Assembly: GCF_004135205.1 (NCBI RefSeq)
Contig: NZ_CP035490.1
Span: 124,001 to 188,000 of the forward strand
Origin: Hahella sp. KA22
GTDB taxonomy: Bacteria; Pseudomonadota; Gammaproteobacteria; Pseudomonadales; Oleiphilaceae
Reading direction: 5' to 3'
DNA length: 64,000 bases
The notes under the pieces: generated by a model
Told to the model about the DNA's origin: nothing
Database searches by the model: none
What the model saw: the letters and a program-made list of their open reading frames with translations, nothing else
Translations under genes and position numbers: made by a program
Shown: positions 26,292-35,467 of the stretch, one piece after another
How the letters are laid out: every line of letters begins with the position of its first letter
Numbering within the stretch: the first letter of the stretch is position 1

Positions 26292-27790
26292 GACAGCGCC
26301 TCCCCTGCCTTGCTGTCCTCCTTCGGCGAGGCCATGCGTTTAGTGGCTTCGAGCAACTCATACACCGCGTCGATATCTTCTTGATAGGTTTGCTGGATGG
26401 CCTCGCGATTTTTACGTCCCGACGAATGCAGCAATCCATTGGCTACATTGAACGCCTGAGTTGCGCCAACCACCGCCTTGATCTGCGCAAACTCCGGCAA
26501 ACGACGATTTACCCTTTCCACAATGGCGGTCAGCTCATCCGCATCTTCCGCTACGATCACCGCCACCAGATTGGACTTTCCCGCGCCGAATACCGCCGCC
26601 TGCCGGATCTGTGGATCTCCGGTCAGCTCCGCTTCGATCCAGTCCGGGGAGATTCTGCGTCCCTCAGCGGTCACCAGCACATCTTTTTTGCGCCCGCGTA
26701 TAAATAAAAATCCTTCGTTGTCCATATATCCCAGGTCTCCGCTGTTCCATTGTGCATTGGGGCGACGCGGCTCGCCGCCCAGGTAACCGAGGCTCAGCGC
26801 CCCGCCCACCATGACTTCTCCCTCTTCACTGATACGCACCCGCGAGTGCGGTAAAGGTTTTCCCACAGAGCCTGGCTTATACGCCCTGGGCGTACTCAAA
26901 CACACCATCGAGCCAGCTTCGTTCAAGCAGTACCCCGCATATACCGGCGCGCCCTGGCGCCGCGCCGCATTAATCAGACGCCTGGATGCGGGAGCGCCGA
27001 TCAGGGTCACATGACGCATGGCGTCCAGAGTCAGGGAACGGGACTGCATATAACTGAGCAGGGGTTTTAATAGTTCCGGGGTGATCAGCAGGGTGGAGGC
27101 GCGATAATCCACCAGGCTGCGATAGAGTTCCGCCGGATTAAAGACAGTGGAGCCGAATCCACACTGTTCGGCGGGAAGCATGATCGTCGCCGCGCCCATC
27201 GCCAGGGCGGCGCCGGTTCCGGCCACCCGCTCCGCCAGCGAGGTCAGCGGCAATAGACAAAAATGGCGATCTTGCGCGGTGAGCTTGGCGCTGGCGCACA
27301 CCGACGCGGACACGGCGTCCAGCGTCTGACGGTTCAGGCATACGCCACGCAGCATGTCCTCGTCATCCACATGAAAAGCGACCCGGTCCACGTCCGCCAT
27401 GGGATCGCTGTATAAACCGGTCAAAGCCAGCTGATGACCGCCGACCTGCAATAGACGGCTTTCCGGCCATAATTTGCGGAGACGCACGCCGCCGGCGTCA
27501 AAGCAGATAACCGCTTCGAGACCCGCCTGGCGGATAGCATGACGTAACTGCTCATCGCTGAGCGTCGGGGGTAGCGGTGCGCACAGAGCGCCCGCGCGGG
27601 CGGCGGCCAGGTCGGCGACAATCCAGGCGACGTCATTGGCGCCCAGGATGCCCACACGACGAATCGAGTAGCTTTTCAGACGGACGACAAGCGCATCCGC
27701 CTCCTGACGGAGTTTCGCGAAACTCATACGTTCGCGAGCGGTGATCAACGCATCGCCCTGGATATTTTCCAAATACTGCAGAGTGCTCAT
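26288..27790 (-). CDS. ANL-superfamily protein lacking the P-loop
   Basis: A 500-residue homologue of the ligase at 15645-17144, with matching length and C-terminal motifs (NSGDLGYMDNEGFLFIRGRKKDVLVT near 353; SPDWIEAEL). Where the paralogue has TYTSGSTGQPKG, this one has only DMLRGVCLNRQT near 145-156, so the ATP P-loop is gone. The A5 motif is changed to GYCLNEAGSMVCLS and the A10 site reads SSGRKNR. It probably cannot form acyl-adenylate. It overlaps the amidase-like gene by 4 nt. The frame is intact, arguing for retained function. Confidence 0.85.
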   Translation of the reverse strand: MSTLQYLENIQGDALITARERMSFAKLRQEADALVVRLKSYSIRRVGILGANDVAWIVADLAAARAGALCAPLPPTLSDEQLRHAIRQAGLEAVICFDAGGVRLRKLWPESRLLQVGGHQLALTGLYSDPMADVDRVAFHVDDEDMLRGVCLNRQTLDAVSASVCASAKLTAQDRHFCLLPLTSLAERVAGTGAALAMGAATIMLPAEQCGFGSTVFNPAELYRSLVDYRASTLLITPELLKPLLSYMQSRSLTLDAMRHVTLIGAPASRRLINAARRQGAPVYAGYCLNEAGSMVCLSTPRAYKPGSVGKPLPHSRVRISEEGEVMVGGALSLGYLGGEPRRPNAQWNSGDLGYMDNEGFLFIRGRKKDVLVTAEGRRISPDWIEAELTGDPQIRQAAVFGAGKSNLVAVIVAEDADELTAIVERVNRRLPEFAQIKAVVGATQAFNVANGLLHSSGRKNREAIQQTYQEDIDAVYELLEATKRMASPKEDSKAGEALS

Positions 27791-28137
27791 AAGCAGCGTT
27801 CCTCCACAGTGGCGCCATACCCAGCGCTTGCGCGCGCTGAGTCGAATGGCGGCGATAACCGTAAGAGCGCGCTGGCGACAGCTCTTTCAGCGTCCATAAC
27901 ATCTTCCTTTACTTACGTTTCCCTGGAATATGGTCCCGGACGCGGTCATGACCATAGATGCGCGGCAACAATCTGTTGCGCGCCGTCCTGCCGACTTGAT
28001 GAGCGGCCCTGATCATGGACGGCGGGCCGGAGTGCGCAGCAGAACTTAGCAGCAGGCCCAATAGGTCAGTATCCGCGATTATTACGGTTATCAGGGAAGA
28101 TGCTTATACTTTCCCCGACATTGCCGGCATATTTCCC
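27791..28137. other. Gap between the ligase-like gene and LysR
   Basis: 347 bp with no convincing gene. It should hold the leader and promoter of the minus-strand ligase/amidase pair. I find no clear sigma-54, ECF11 or CTTAAG box here. Confidence 0.5.
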
Positions 28138-29052
28138 TCAAATAGCCGCGACCGGCTCAGCCGCGCCAACTCTTTGCGTCGCCCGGGTGAGACTTTCCCA
28201 TAAGAAGCGCACAGCGGGACCGTGAGGCTTCTCCAATTTGCGCAGCACATAAAGATCGACTTTTTCAGTGGCGTCACAGGGAATATGGGGCACCGGCAGC
28301 AGCTTGCCCTGGGCCAGCTCATCTTTGATTTCATGCAAAGGCAGACGCCCCCAGCCCAGACCGGCCAGGATCATGCGCTTTTTCAGATTGTGGTCGTTAA
28401 CCGCCCACTTACCGCCGTTATCCACCAGCAGATAGCGCTCATCCAGGCGCTTGATGGCGCTGTCCTCCACCACTATCTGGGTGCTTCGGCAGAGATCTGG
28501 TTCGCCATTGTCGCAGCGCAGCAGGTTGTCGAGATAATCCGGCGTGGCCACGACTTTCAAGACAATCTGGCTGAACGGTGCGGCTTCCAGCGAGGCGTGC
28601 ACGCGCTCCTGATACGTGATGGCGATGTCAGCGTGGTTCTCCTGCAAACGCTGCATGGCGCCTTCCAGGGTTTCAATGTAGAAATCCACCTGAGTATTGG
28701 CGTAGCGCGCGGCGCACTCGCGCAGAGACGGCAACACTTTCTCCAATGGACATATGTGATTGACGGCGACGCGGATGACGGGCTCGTATCCCATGGCCAG
28801 TTCGCGAGTGTAGGAGTCAAGATCGGAGAATTTCACCAGAAGTTCGTTCACTTTTCCGGAGAAGGCTTCCCCTTTCTCGGTCAGTTTCGGGCGGTATCGG
28901 TCGCGCTGAAACAACAGGAAGCCAATTTCCTCCTCCAGCGCACGTATGGTTTTGCTTATCGCGGATTGGCTGCGGTAGAATTTTTTGGCCGCCGCCCTGA
29001 ACCCGCCTTCGCTCACCACTGCGGCGAATATGCGTAGCTGTTCCCTAGTCAT
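28138..29052 (-). CDS. LysR-family transcriptional regulator
   Basis: A 304-residue LysR protein. The helix-turn-helix (REQLRIFAAVVSEGG, AAAKKFYRSQSAISKTIRALEEEIG) occupies about 3-60 and the effector domain begins near 90 (VIRVAVNHICPLEKVLPSL). It lies upstream of and in the same direction as the ligase/amidase pair but 347 bp away. It is divergent from the LuxR-type gene across about 200 AT-rich bp. Either could be a target. Ligand unknown. Confidence 0.9.
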   Translation of the reverse strand: MTREQLRIFAAVVSEGGFRAAAKKFYRSQSAISKTIRALEEEIGFLLFQRDRYRPKLTEKGEAFSGKVNELLVKFSDLDSYTRELAMGYEPVIRVAVNHICPLEKVLPSLRECAARYANTQVDFYIETLEGAMQRLQENHADIAITYQERVHASLEAAPFSQIVLKVVATPDYLDNLLRCDNGEPDLCRSTQIVVEDSAIKRLDERYLLVDNGGKWAVNDHNLKKRMILAGLGWGRLPLHEIKDELAQGKLLPVPHIPCDATEKVDLYVLRKLEKPHGPAVRFLWESLTRATQRVGAAEPVAAI

Positions 29053-29249
29053 GTAAAATTTCCCTTTAATACAACATGATTACTTTACGGCAACACAAAA
29101 TGAAAATTAATCATTATTTTTTAATCAGTTAGCGTCATAAGATAACAATAGAGCACTCGCTGGGCGCAGATAGGGAATGATTCCCGATCAAGGACCGCGC
29201 CAAAAAGGGACATGTTAAACAGTAATGGATGTAAGGATAGGACGTAAAA

Positions 29250-29621
29250 GTGCTTACCATGGTTACAAAAGGAAATGACCTCCCCACTGTGTACCGCAGC
29301 GCGCCTGCGGAAGACGATCTGCTGCCGTCGCTAGCGCGGCTGAGCGGCGTTCCAATTTCCATCCGAGAAGCGCAGACCATCGGACTCTGGCTATGCGGTT
29401 TATCCGCGAAAGAAAGCAGCCAGGTGCTGGGTTTGTCGCCACGAACGGTGGAGACTTACCGGGAAAACATCAAAAACAAGTTTTCCATCACTAACAAAAT
29501 CAAGTTCTTTGACTTGCTGATACGTAACAAACTGCACATTCCGCTCGTATTGATGGGAGGCAGTTACATCACAGAGTATCAGTCGAACCATCAGGATCAG
29601 CCGTTGCAGGCTACCGGATAA
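29250..29621 (+). CDS. Small LuxR/NarL-type HTH protein
   Basis: A 123-residue protein with a LuxR helix-turn-helix at about 35-90 (REAQTIGLWLCGLSAKESSQVLGLSPRTVETYRENIKNKF) but no receiver or autoinducer-binding domain. GTG at 29250 has TAGGA 7 nt upstream; ATG at 29259 is the alternative. It resembles solitary GerE-type regulators. The first 30 residues are hydrophilic and unassigned. It is monocistronic and followed by a strong inverted repeat. Confidence 0.85.
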   Translation: MLTMVTKGNDLPTVYRSAPAEDDLLPSLARLSGVPISIREAQTIGLWLCGLSAKESSQVLGLSPRTVETYRENIKNKFSITNKIKFFDLLIRNKLHIPLVLMGGSYITEYQSNHQDQPLQATG

Positions 29622-29673
29622 CCCCACCGGTACGCCCCGCCAAGGGACAAAACAAGAATAAGCTCCCGTCAGG

Positions 29674-29717
29674 GCGCCCCTCCCAGGTCCGTATCCTATA
29701 CGGATGCAGGGGGGCGC
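29674..29717 (+). terminator. Long hairpin after the LuxR-type gene
   Basis: Outer arms GCGCCCC/GGGGCGC and inner arms TCCGTAT/ATACGGA around a CCT loop, followed by ATTTCTCC. Probably ends the LuxR-type transcript, though the T-run is weak. Confidence 0.5.
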
Positions 29718-29956
29718 ATTTCTCCCTAGACTGCCGCACTCGAGGGAAAACGCAGCGTTAAGGCGTCCTGATCAAGGCGGCGGACCGATTTCGCCGGCGC
29801 ATTCAGGGCGACAGGCTCCAAAAGAGCCGCTCTCGGTTGCAACGCTGATTCAACGCAAGCCGGCCGCCAATGGACGTCTCAGCATGATTCCTGAAGGTGA
29901 TGGACCGACCCTGATTCACCCGACGCCGAGACGTACGTTTTACAGGCCTGCTTTTT

Positions 29957-30005
29957 GGAGGGCGCGCCCGCTGGATCCAGGCGGACAAAAGGCCCTCCCT
30001 TTTTT
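29957..30005 (+). terminator. Terminator-like stem with T-run
   Basis: GGAGGGC (29957-29963) pairs with GCCCTCC (29992-29998), with a TGGATCCA palindrome in the loop, then CTTTTTT. Good candidate Rho-independent terminator on the plus strand, with no protein gene directly before it. Confidence 0.5.
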
Positions 30006-30141
30006 GGCCATTCAGGGCGGAAGCCCAAGACAGACTCCATCTCAACTCCCCCATATGCAAGTCAGCGGATTTTCTTTACCGTAGCCGGGATTTCCTGGGT
30101 ATTTCGTCTTATAATCCCTAGCTATTTCGGGGAGTTGTTTT

Positions 30142-31443
30142 ATGAGCATACCTAAAATAGTCGTCGTCGGCGGCGGCGCAGGGGGGCTGGAGCTGGTCAC
30201 CCGCCTGGGCAATGCGCTCGGGAAGAAGAAGCGGGCGGAGGTCCACCTTGTGGATTGCAACCCCACCCACTTATGGAAGCCGTTACTACATGAAGTCGCC
30301 ACTGGCTCCATGGATTCCGGCATCGACGAAATCAGCTATCGTTCCCACGCTTTCTTCCACGGCTTCACCTTCCACCTCGGCAAAATGCACAGTCTGGATC
30401 GCCAGGCGCGCACGATAAGCCTGGCGCCCATGCATGACGCGAGGGGCGATGAAATCAGTCCTGAACGCACGCTCGCTTATGACTATCTGGTGCTGGCCCT
30501 CGGCAGCCAGACCAATGACTTCGGCACGCCAGGCGCCGCCGAGTACTGCGCGTTCCTCGACAGCCGCAAACAAGCCGACCTGTTCCACAAGAATCTCATC
30601 AACACTTACCTGCGCCTCAGCAGTCAGGCGTCGGAAGGTAAGCCGGTTGTATTGGAAATAGGTATTGTCGGCGCCGGCGCCACAGGCGTGGAACTGGCCG
30701 CAGAGCTGCACAACACCACTGCGCTGCTCGGCGCTTACGGTCTGAAGTTAGGCCCCCAGAATCTGAAAGTGACCATCATCGAAGCCGGTCCCAGAGTCTT
30801 GCCCGTCCTGCCGACGCGCATCTCCAACGCGGTGGTCGAAGAACTGGGCAAGCTGAACATAGCCATCAAGACCAACACCAAAGTCACCAAGGTCACGGAT
30901 AAAGGCTTCGAAACCGGCGACGGCGAGTTCATCACCGCCGACATGCGCGTTTGGGCGGCGGGCGTCAAAGCCCCGGATTTTCTCCAGGGCATCGACGGAC
31001 TGGAAACCACCCGCAACAATCAGGTCGAGGTGTTACCCAGCCTGCAGTCAACCAAAGACGACCGCATCTTCGCTATCGGCGACTGCGCCAGCTGTCCCCA
31101 GCCGGACGGCTCCAAAGTACCGCCGCGGGCGCAGTCCGCCCATCAGATGGCCAGCCATGTTTATGTTAACCTGCGCCACCTGTTGGCCAACAAGCCGGTA
31201 AAATCCTATATCTATAAGGATCACGGTTCTTTGGTGTCGCTAAGCCGCTACTCCACTGTCGGTAATTTGATGGGGAATCTGACAGGCAAGTCCATGATGA
31301 TCGAGGGACGCATCGCGCGCTTCGTTTACATTTCCCTGTATCGCCTGCATCAAATCGCTTTGCATGGCTATATCAAAACCGCGTTGATCATGTTTTCCGC
31401 GCGCATCAACAAGATCATTCGGCCACGTCTCAAGCTACACTAA
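30142..31443 (+). CDS. ndh: Type II NADH:quinone oxidoreductase (Ndh)
   Basis: A 433-residue flavoprotein. The FAD motif [17 protein letters not shown] is at the N-terminus, the NAD motif [18 protein letters not shown] near 174, and the second FAD segment [15 protein letters not shown] near 310. The C-terminus ([26 protein letters not shown]) has the amphipathic membrane-binding segment of NDH-2. It passes electrons from NADH to quinone at the inner membrane without pumping protons. TATAAT at 30110-30115 may be its -10 element. Followed by a clear terminator. Confidence 0.93.
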   Translation: MSIPKIVVVGGGAGGLELVTRLGNALGKKKRAEVHLVDCNPTHLWKPLLHEVATGSMDSGIDEISYRSHAFFHGFTFHLGKMHSLDRQARTISLAPMHDARGDEISPERTLAYDYLVLALGSQTNDFGTPGAAEYCAFLDSRKQADLFHKNLINTYLRLSSQASEGKPVVLEIGIVGAGATGVELAAELHNTTALLGAYGLKLGPQNLKVTIIEAGPRVLPVLPTRISNAVVEELGKLNIAIKTNTKVTKVTDKGFETGDGEFITADMRVWAAGVKAPDFLQGIDGLETTRNNQVEVLPSLQSTKDDRIFAIGDCASCPQPDGSKVPPRAQSAHQMASHVYVNLRHLLANKPVKSYIYKDHGSLVSLSRYSTVGNLMGNLTGKSMMIEGRIARFVYISLYRLHQIALHGYIKTALIMFSARINKIIRPRLKLH

Positions 31444-31458
31444 GACGCCAACGAAAAA

Positions 31459-31482
31459 CCGGGGCTCAAAGGCCCCGGTTTT
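31459..31482 (+). terminator. Rho-independent terminator of ndh
   Basis: CCGGGGC, TCAAAG, GCCCCGG, then TTTT. Confidence 0.9.
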
Positions 31483-31541
31483 ATCCGCCATAACCGTATT
31501 TCGCTTAGCTTGCAGGCATCTACGCCCAGCCACTATGAACG

Positions 31542-32036
31542 TTAGTGTTCCTTGCGGGTGATCTTGTCCAGATATCCCATGCAGAACGCGGACACAACAA
31601 AAGTCATGTGGATGATCACGTACCAAAGCAAATAGGTTTCCTCCACATTCTCCGCATTCATGAATATTTTCAGCAGATGAATGGAAGAAATAGCGACAAT
31701 AGACGCCGCCACTTTGTTTTTCAGCGTGCCGGAATCCACTTTACCCAGCCAGCTCAGTTTTTCCTGCCCTTCGGCGATATCCAACTGTGAGACAAAGTTT
31801 TCATAGCCGCTGAACATCACCATTACGAGCAAGCCGCCAACCAGAGCCAAATCAATCAGCGACAGCACCACGAGCACCAGATCCGCTTCTTTCATGGAGA
31901 AGATCACCGGCATTACATGGAAGATCTCCTGGAAGAACTTCACGCCCAACGCTAACAAGGCCAGGCTTAAGCCCAGATAAATCGGGGCCAGTATCCAGCG
32001 CGCTGAATACATCAAATTTTCAATAAAACGCTCCAT
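31542..32036 (-). CDS. yqhA: UPF0114 membrane protein YqhA
   Basis: A 164-residue inner-membrane protein of the UPF0114/TIGR00645 family: [27 protein letters not shown] at the start, [22 protein letters not shown] near 62-83 and HLLKIFMN near 120. Four TM helices are predicted (about 10-32, 52-76, 105-125 and 134-155). Function unknown. It is transcribed alone and converges with ndh. Confidence 0.93.
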   Translation of the reverse strand: MERFIENLMYSARWILAPIYLGLSLALLALGVKFFQEIFHVMPVIFSMKEADLVLVVLSLIDLALVGGLLVMVMFSGYENFVSQLDIAEGQEKLSWLGKVDSGTLKNKVAASIVAISSIHLLKIFMNAENVEETYLLWYVIIHMTFVVSAFCMGYLDKITRKEH

Positions 32037-32386
32037 GATCTCCGCCTAAGTCGTACAAGATTGAGAAAAAGTGTCGTAATGGAATAACTTCCCGCTTGAT
32101 GGGGGCTCAGCATAGCAAAAACAAGCAATTTACAGTGAACCTTGCGATAAGTTCATCCCTCACGCCCTTGTATCCCAGAGCCTTATGGATCGAACCTGTC
32201 AAATTAACGCCATTCAATTTTCGACATGTGTCACAAAAATTTACATTAACAATGTCTTTGTAACATCACGTAACTCACCAAGTACCTGACCATATTCATT
32301 AACTTTTAGTATGGCGAGGTAATTGCCTGTTATCTGGTGTAGTCCACCCTGTCATTAACCACACTCGCAGTACAGGCTCAAGAGTC
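32037..32386 (+). other. Intergenic region upstream of the PEP-CTERM gene
   Basis: 350 bp, AT-rich, without a gene. It contains the sigma-54 candidate at 32311-32327. The stretch 32220-32300 has several TGTCA/TGTAA-like words that might be activator sites, but no clean dyad. Confidence 0.5.
32311..32327 (+). promoter_or_regulatory. Sigma-54-type promoter of the PEP-CTERM gene
   Basis: ATGGCGAGGTAATTGCC holds TGGC and TTGC with GG and GC exactly 10 nt apart. The predicted start is near 32338, about 49 nt before the ATG. Sigma-54 control through PrsK/PrsR is known for PEP-CTERM genes elsewhere. Confidence 0.65.
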
Positions 32387-33097
32387 ATGAAACAAACAAC
32401 AACCTCACTCAAAGCGTTTGTCTTTTCATCTGCCATGCTCGCCTCAGCTGGAGCATTCGCTCTTCCGGCGTTGCAAATTGGAATTGAAGATGGAACCTAT
32501 GACATGGCCTCCGAGGATTCGGTAACCAGCGCCACCGCCTTTACACTTTATGCCTTAGCCGATACAGGTATCGTTGACGCTGGTTTATTTGATTTCCGCC
32601 TTAGCATCGCCGTCACGCCAAAACTGTCGACGCCGACTGACTTAGGCAGCATTGTCGTCAATGGCATCACCATTGATATTACCGACGATATGACTTACGG
32701 CACCCCGCCGGTCGAAGCTGTCTCCAGCAGCACTGATCTGCCAGGACACGGTATTTACGACACTTATTACTACGAAGTCGACTTCTCCTTCGACACAGGT
32801 AATAAAGCCACGCCTTACAACGTGCAGGACGATCCCGATGGTTTCGCTCTGTACGGCGGCTCCGGCGACTACCTGTATTACAACGCCTTTGACTTCGATG
32901 TTTCCGGCTTTACCGGGACCGGGCTGCACTTTGACCTGTACGCGCTGGACTTCGACTTGAAAAAACCGATAGTAGCATTCGCGCCGTTCTCTCATGACGG
33001 CAGCTACAACCGCCGGGAAGTCCCTGAGCCTGCGAGCTTGGCGTTATTCGGCATCGCAATAGCCGGATTACTGGTTTTCCGTCGCCGTTCAGCCTGA
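32387..33097 (+). CDS. PEP-CTERM sorting-domain protein
   Basis: A 236-residue exported protein. The signal peptide ends near AGAFA (about 25). A Thr/Asp/Tyr-rich beta body follows. The C-terminal sorting signal is complete: PEPASLALFGIAIAGLLVFRRRSA read as PEP motif, TM helix and basic cluster. An exosortase should cleave it and send the protein to the envelope surface or exopolysaccharide; no exosortase is in the window. A sigma-54 promoter precedes it and a terminator follows. Confidence 0.93.
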   Translation: MKQTTTSLKAFVFSSAMLASAGAFALPALQIGIEDGTYDMASEDSVTSATAFTLYALADTGIVDAGLFDFRLSIAVTPKLSTPTDLGSIVVNGITIDITDDMTYGTPPVEAVSSSTDLPGHGIYDTYYYEVDFSFDTGNKATPYNVQDDPDGFALYGGSGDYLYYNAFDFDVSGFTGTGLHFDLYALDFDLKKPIVAFAPFSHDGSYNRREVPEPASLALFGIAIAGLLVFRRRSA

Positions 33098-33120
33098 TAG
33101 CGCGAAGACTAATGACATGC

Positions 33121-33146
33121 AAACGCCGGCATCCGCCGGCGTTTTT
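33121..33146 (+). terminator. Rho-independent terminator of the PEP-CTERM gene
   Basis: AAACGCCGGC, ATCC, GCCGGCGTTT with the T-run continuing. Confidence 0.9.
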
Positions 33147-33256
33147 CGTTTCAGCGTCAGCATTTTTTACAGTGAACAAAAACAGTTGACGTCAGCCGTC
33201 TAAGTTATTGACTATAGAAGACCTCAACGATAGGGAGTTGTTAACGGAGACAGCAC

Positions 33257-33868
33257 ATGCAGCTCATCGGTTCACTTACCAGTCCTTTTGTCAGGAAGAT
33301 CCGCATACAATTATTGGAAAAGGGGCTTCCGTTTTCCCTGCTGGAAGAGATTCCCTGGAATGCGGATACATCCGTACCGAAATTCAACCCATTGGGCAAA
33401 GTCCCCGTATTAATCGACGAACATGGCGAGATCTGGTTTGATTCGCCGGTTATCGCCGAATATATCGAGACTCTGGAAACCCGCCATCGCCTGATTCCAA
33501 TCAAGTCTATCGACGCAGTCAGAGTACGCCAGTTGGAAGCGCTGGCGGACGGCGTTTGCGAAGCGGCCATCGCCATCTTTCTGGAGAAAAAGCGCCCAAC
33601 TGAGCGACAAGGCCCGGAATGGATCACCCGTCAGGAGCAGAAAGTAGAGCGCGGCCTGGCCGCCTTGGAAAAGGCCACTGTCGGTAAGCATTGGGTATAT
33701 GAAGACCACCTCACACTGGCGGACATCGCCATTGGCAGTGTAGTGGGCTGGTATGATTTCCGCTTCGGCGATTCTGGATGGCGCAATAACCACCCGCACC
33801 TTGCGGACTATGTGGACCGTTTGTTCAAGCGCGACTCCTTCATTCAGACACAACCACCAGAGTCCTGA
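33257..33868 (+). CDS. Glutathione S-transferase family protein
   Basis: A 203-residue protein. The thioredoxin-like N-domain has SPFVRKIRIQLLEKG (Ser at the usual catalytic position near 9), FNPLGKVPVL with the cis-Pro near 51, and DSPVIAEYIE near 66. A helical C-domain follows (LTLADIAIGSVVGWYDFR near 155). It resembles YfcF/YibF-type bacterial GSTs. It should conjugate or reduce substrates with glutathione. Single gene. Confidence 0.9.
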   Translation: MQLIGSLTSPFVRKIRIQLLEKGLPFSLLEEIPWNADTSVPKFNPLGKVPVLIDEHGEIWFDSPVIAEYIETLETRHRLIPIKSIDAVRVRQLEALADGVCEAAIAIFLEKKRPTERQGPEWITRQEQKVERGLAALEKATVGKHWVYEDHLTLADIAIGSVVGWYDFRFGDSGWRNNHPHLADYVDRLFKRDSFIQTQPPES

Positions 33869-33878
33869 ATCAGCAATC

Positions 33879-33912
33879 CATGGGACGCAGCGACTTGGCG
33901 TTACGTCCCATG
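33879..33912. terminator. Inverted repeat between converging GST and SDR genes
   Basis: CATGGGACG and CGTCCCATG, perfect 9-bp arms with a 16-nt loop. No T-run; possible shared terminator. Confidence 0.4.
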
Positions 33913-33916
33913 CGGT

Positions 33917-34684
33917 TTACGAAATCAGGTAACCGCCGTCCACCGCCAGCACAGACCCTGTCGTATAGGACGCTGCGTCGCTCACCAGATACAGCACGGC
34001 GCCAGCCATTTCCGTGGGTTCTGCGATGCGATTCATCGGCACATGCTGCAGCAACTGTTTACGTATTGCTTCATTCTGCGTAAGCGCAGATGCAAATTTG
34101 GTGTCTGTGCCCCCAGGCAGCAACGCATTCACTCGAATCCCCAGGCCTGCGCACTCCTTGGCGAAAGTTTTAGTCATGCTGATGACCGCAGCTTTGGTGA
34201 TGGAATAGATGCCTTGAAAGTGACCAGGAATGACGCCGTTGACCGACGCCACATTCACAATCTTGCCGCTCTTCTGCGCGCGCATGAGTTTGCCGGCTTC
34301 CACTGACATAAAGAAGTAACCACGGATGTTCACATCAACGGTCTTTTGAAATACGCCCAGATCCGTTTCCAGCACATGTCCGAAATACGGGTTGGTGGCC
34401 GCGTTGTTAATCAGGATATCCAGCTTGCCGTGCTTTTCTTTTATCTGCTCGAAGAGTGAGGATATTTGCTCCATCTCGCCAATATGACAGGCAATCGCCT
34501 CAGCAGAACCGCCCTGGTCGCGAATCGACTGAGCCACAGATTCACAGCCTTCTATTTTGCGACTGGACACAATTACGTGCGCCCCATATTGCGCCAATGT
34601 CCTGGCGATGGATTCACCGATCCCGCGGCTGGCGCCAGTGACCAGCGCAATCTGTCCCGTCAGTTGAAATAAGTCTTTATGCAT
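33917..34684 (-). CDS. SDR-family oxidoreductase (FabG/DHRS4-like), last gene of acyl-CoA operon
   Basis: A 255-residue SDR with TGASRGIG, NNAAT near 92, catalytic Ser in VASVNG, YSITK near 158 and the C-terminal VDGGYL. It should oxidise or reduce a hydroxy/keto group with NAD(P). It is 27 nt after the histidine phosphatase gene and is the last of five same-direction genes with acyl-CoA dehydrogenase, suggesting a 3-hydroxyacyl or related step. Confidence 0.92.
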   Translation of the reverse strand: MHKDLFQLTGQIALVTGASRGIGESIARTLAQYGAHVIVSSRKIEGCESVAQSIRDQGGSAEAIACHIGEMEQISSLFEQIKEKHGKLDILINNAATNPYFGHVLETDLGVFQKTVDVNIRGYFFMSVEAGKLMRAQKSGKIVNVASVNGVIPGHFQGIYSITKAAVISMTKTFAKECAGLGIRVNALLPGGTDTKFASALTQNEAIRKQLLQHVPMNRIAEPTEMAGAVLYLVSDAASYTTGSVLAVDGGYLIS

Positions 34685-34711
34685 AATCAGGCCCTTTATG
34701 TTCGCATCAGT

Positions 34712-35410
34712 TCAGCGCCAGGTGACATAACTGCGATCCCTGCCGCACTGCAAATAACTGTAATTATTGAAATAAGCCAGCGAGCGACGCCCGCCGCCGC
34801 TATACATGATTTTGGTGATGGAGGCGTTCACAATAGACCAGTTCATGCTGAACGCCGCAGCTGAAGACAGGCCAAGCACTTTCTGCAGTATCGCGGTAAT
34901 GACGCCGCCAGAAGTCACGATGGCGATATTGCGGCCGCCGCCGACTTCCTCCAGTGTGGCTTCAAATGTCTGAGCAGCTCTATCGCTGAATGTCGACCAG
35001 GAATCCATGTCCTCCCATGAGTCTTTTTCCAGCCAGGCGGCAATCACCTTTTCAAACACTTTCTGAAAGCTGCGCCGACGGTCGATCTTTCCGCTCACAA
35101 AGGCCGCAGCATCCGCATCCCGCTGCGCCAGTTCAGGCAACACTTTGGCTAATACAGCCACATGGTCGAACTCATTGAAGCCATGGCTGCGAAGGACTTC
35201 CGCCTCTGCGCCCATCGCGTTGAGCGCTATGGATGCGGTGTCTATCTGACGCATCAGCAAACCGCTTCGCCACGCATCCAGACGCAGACCTTTTTCAACC
35301 AGGAATGTTCCCAGCCTCTGCGCCTGAAGGCGCCCGAGTTCAGACAACCTGTCGTAATCGTTATCGCCAAAACTGGCTTGCCCATGGCGAATTAAATAGA
35401 CCGCGCCCAT
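34712..35410 (-). CDS. Histidine phosphatase (phosphoglycerate-mutase-like)
   Basis: A 232-residue protein starting MGAVYLIRHGQASFG, with the catalytic RHG at 8-10, DRLSELGRLQAQRLG near 20 and a late SGGVI segment near 165. It is a phosphatase-type rather than mutase-type member by length. In operons with an APH-like kinase and acyl-CoA dehydrogenase, such genes recur; it may remove a phosphate added by the kinase. It lies 57 nt after the kinase gene. Confidence 0.9.
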   Translation of the reverse strand: MGAVYLIRHGQASFGDNDYDRLSELGRLQAQRLGTFLVEKGLRLDAWRSGLLMRQIDTASIALNAMGAEAEVLRSHGFNEFDHVAVLAKVLPELAQRDADAAAFVSGKIDRRRSFQKVFEKVIAAWLEKDSWEDMDSWSTFSDRAAQTFEATLEEVGGGRNIAIVTSGGVITAILQKVLGLSSAAAFSMNWSIVNASITKIMYSGGGRRSLAYFNNYSYLQCGRDRSYVTWR

Positions 35411-35467
35411 TAACCGCGCTCACTTGTAATATCGAGTACAAGCCCGAGCACGACTATGTAACCCCAA

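Larger units (their letters stand above)
29622..30141 (+). ncRNA. Structured non-coding stretch, possible RNA gene
   Basis: 520 bp without a credible protein gene. It has a long hairpin at 29674-29717 and a closing pair ACGTCTC (29874-29880) with GAGACGT (29928-29934) around an inner GGTGA/TCACC stem. A terminator-like stem with a T-run ends at 30005. Together these look like a structured RNA or a complex leader/terminator. There is no family match I can name. Confidence 0.35.

Noticed and set aside
29704-30084. 126-residue reading frame in the structured gap
   Set aside because: Pro/Arg/Gly-rich composition, no ribosome site, no homology I recognise; it runs through the hairpins.
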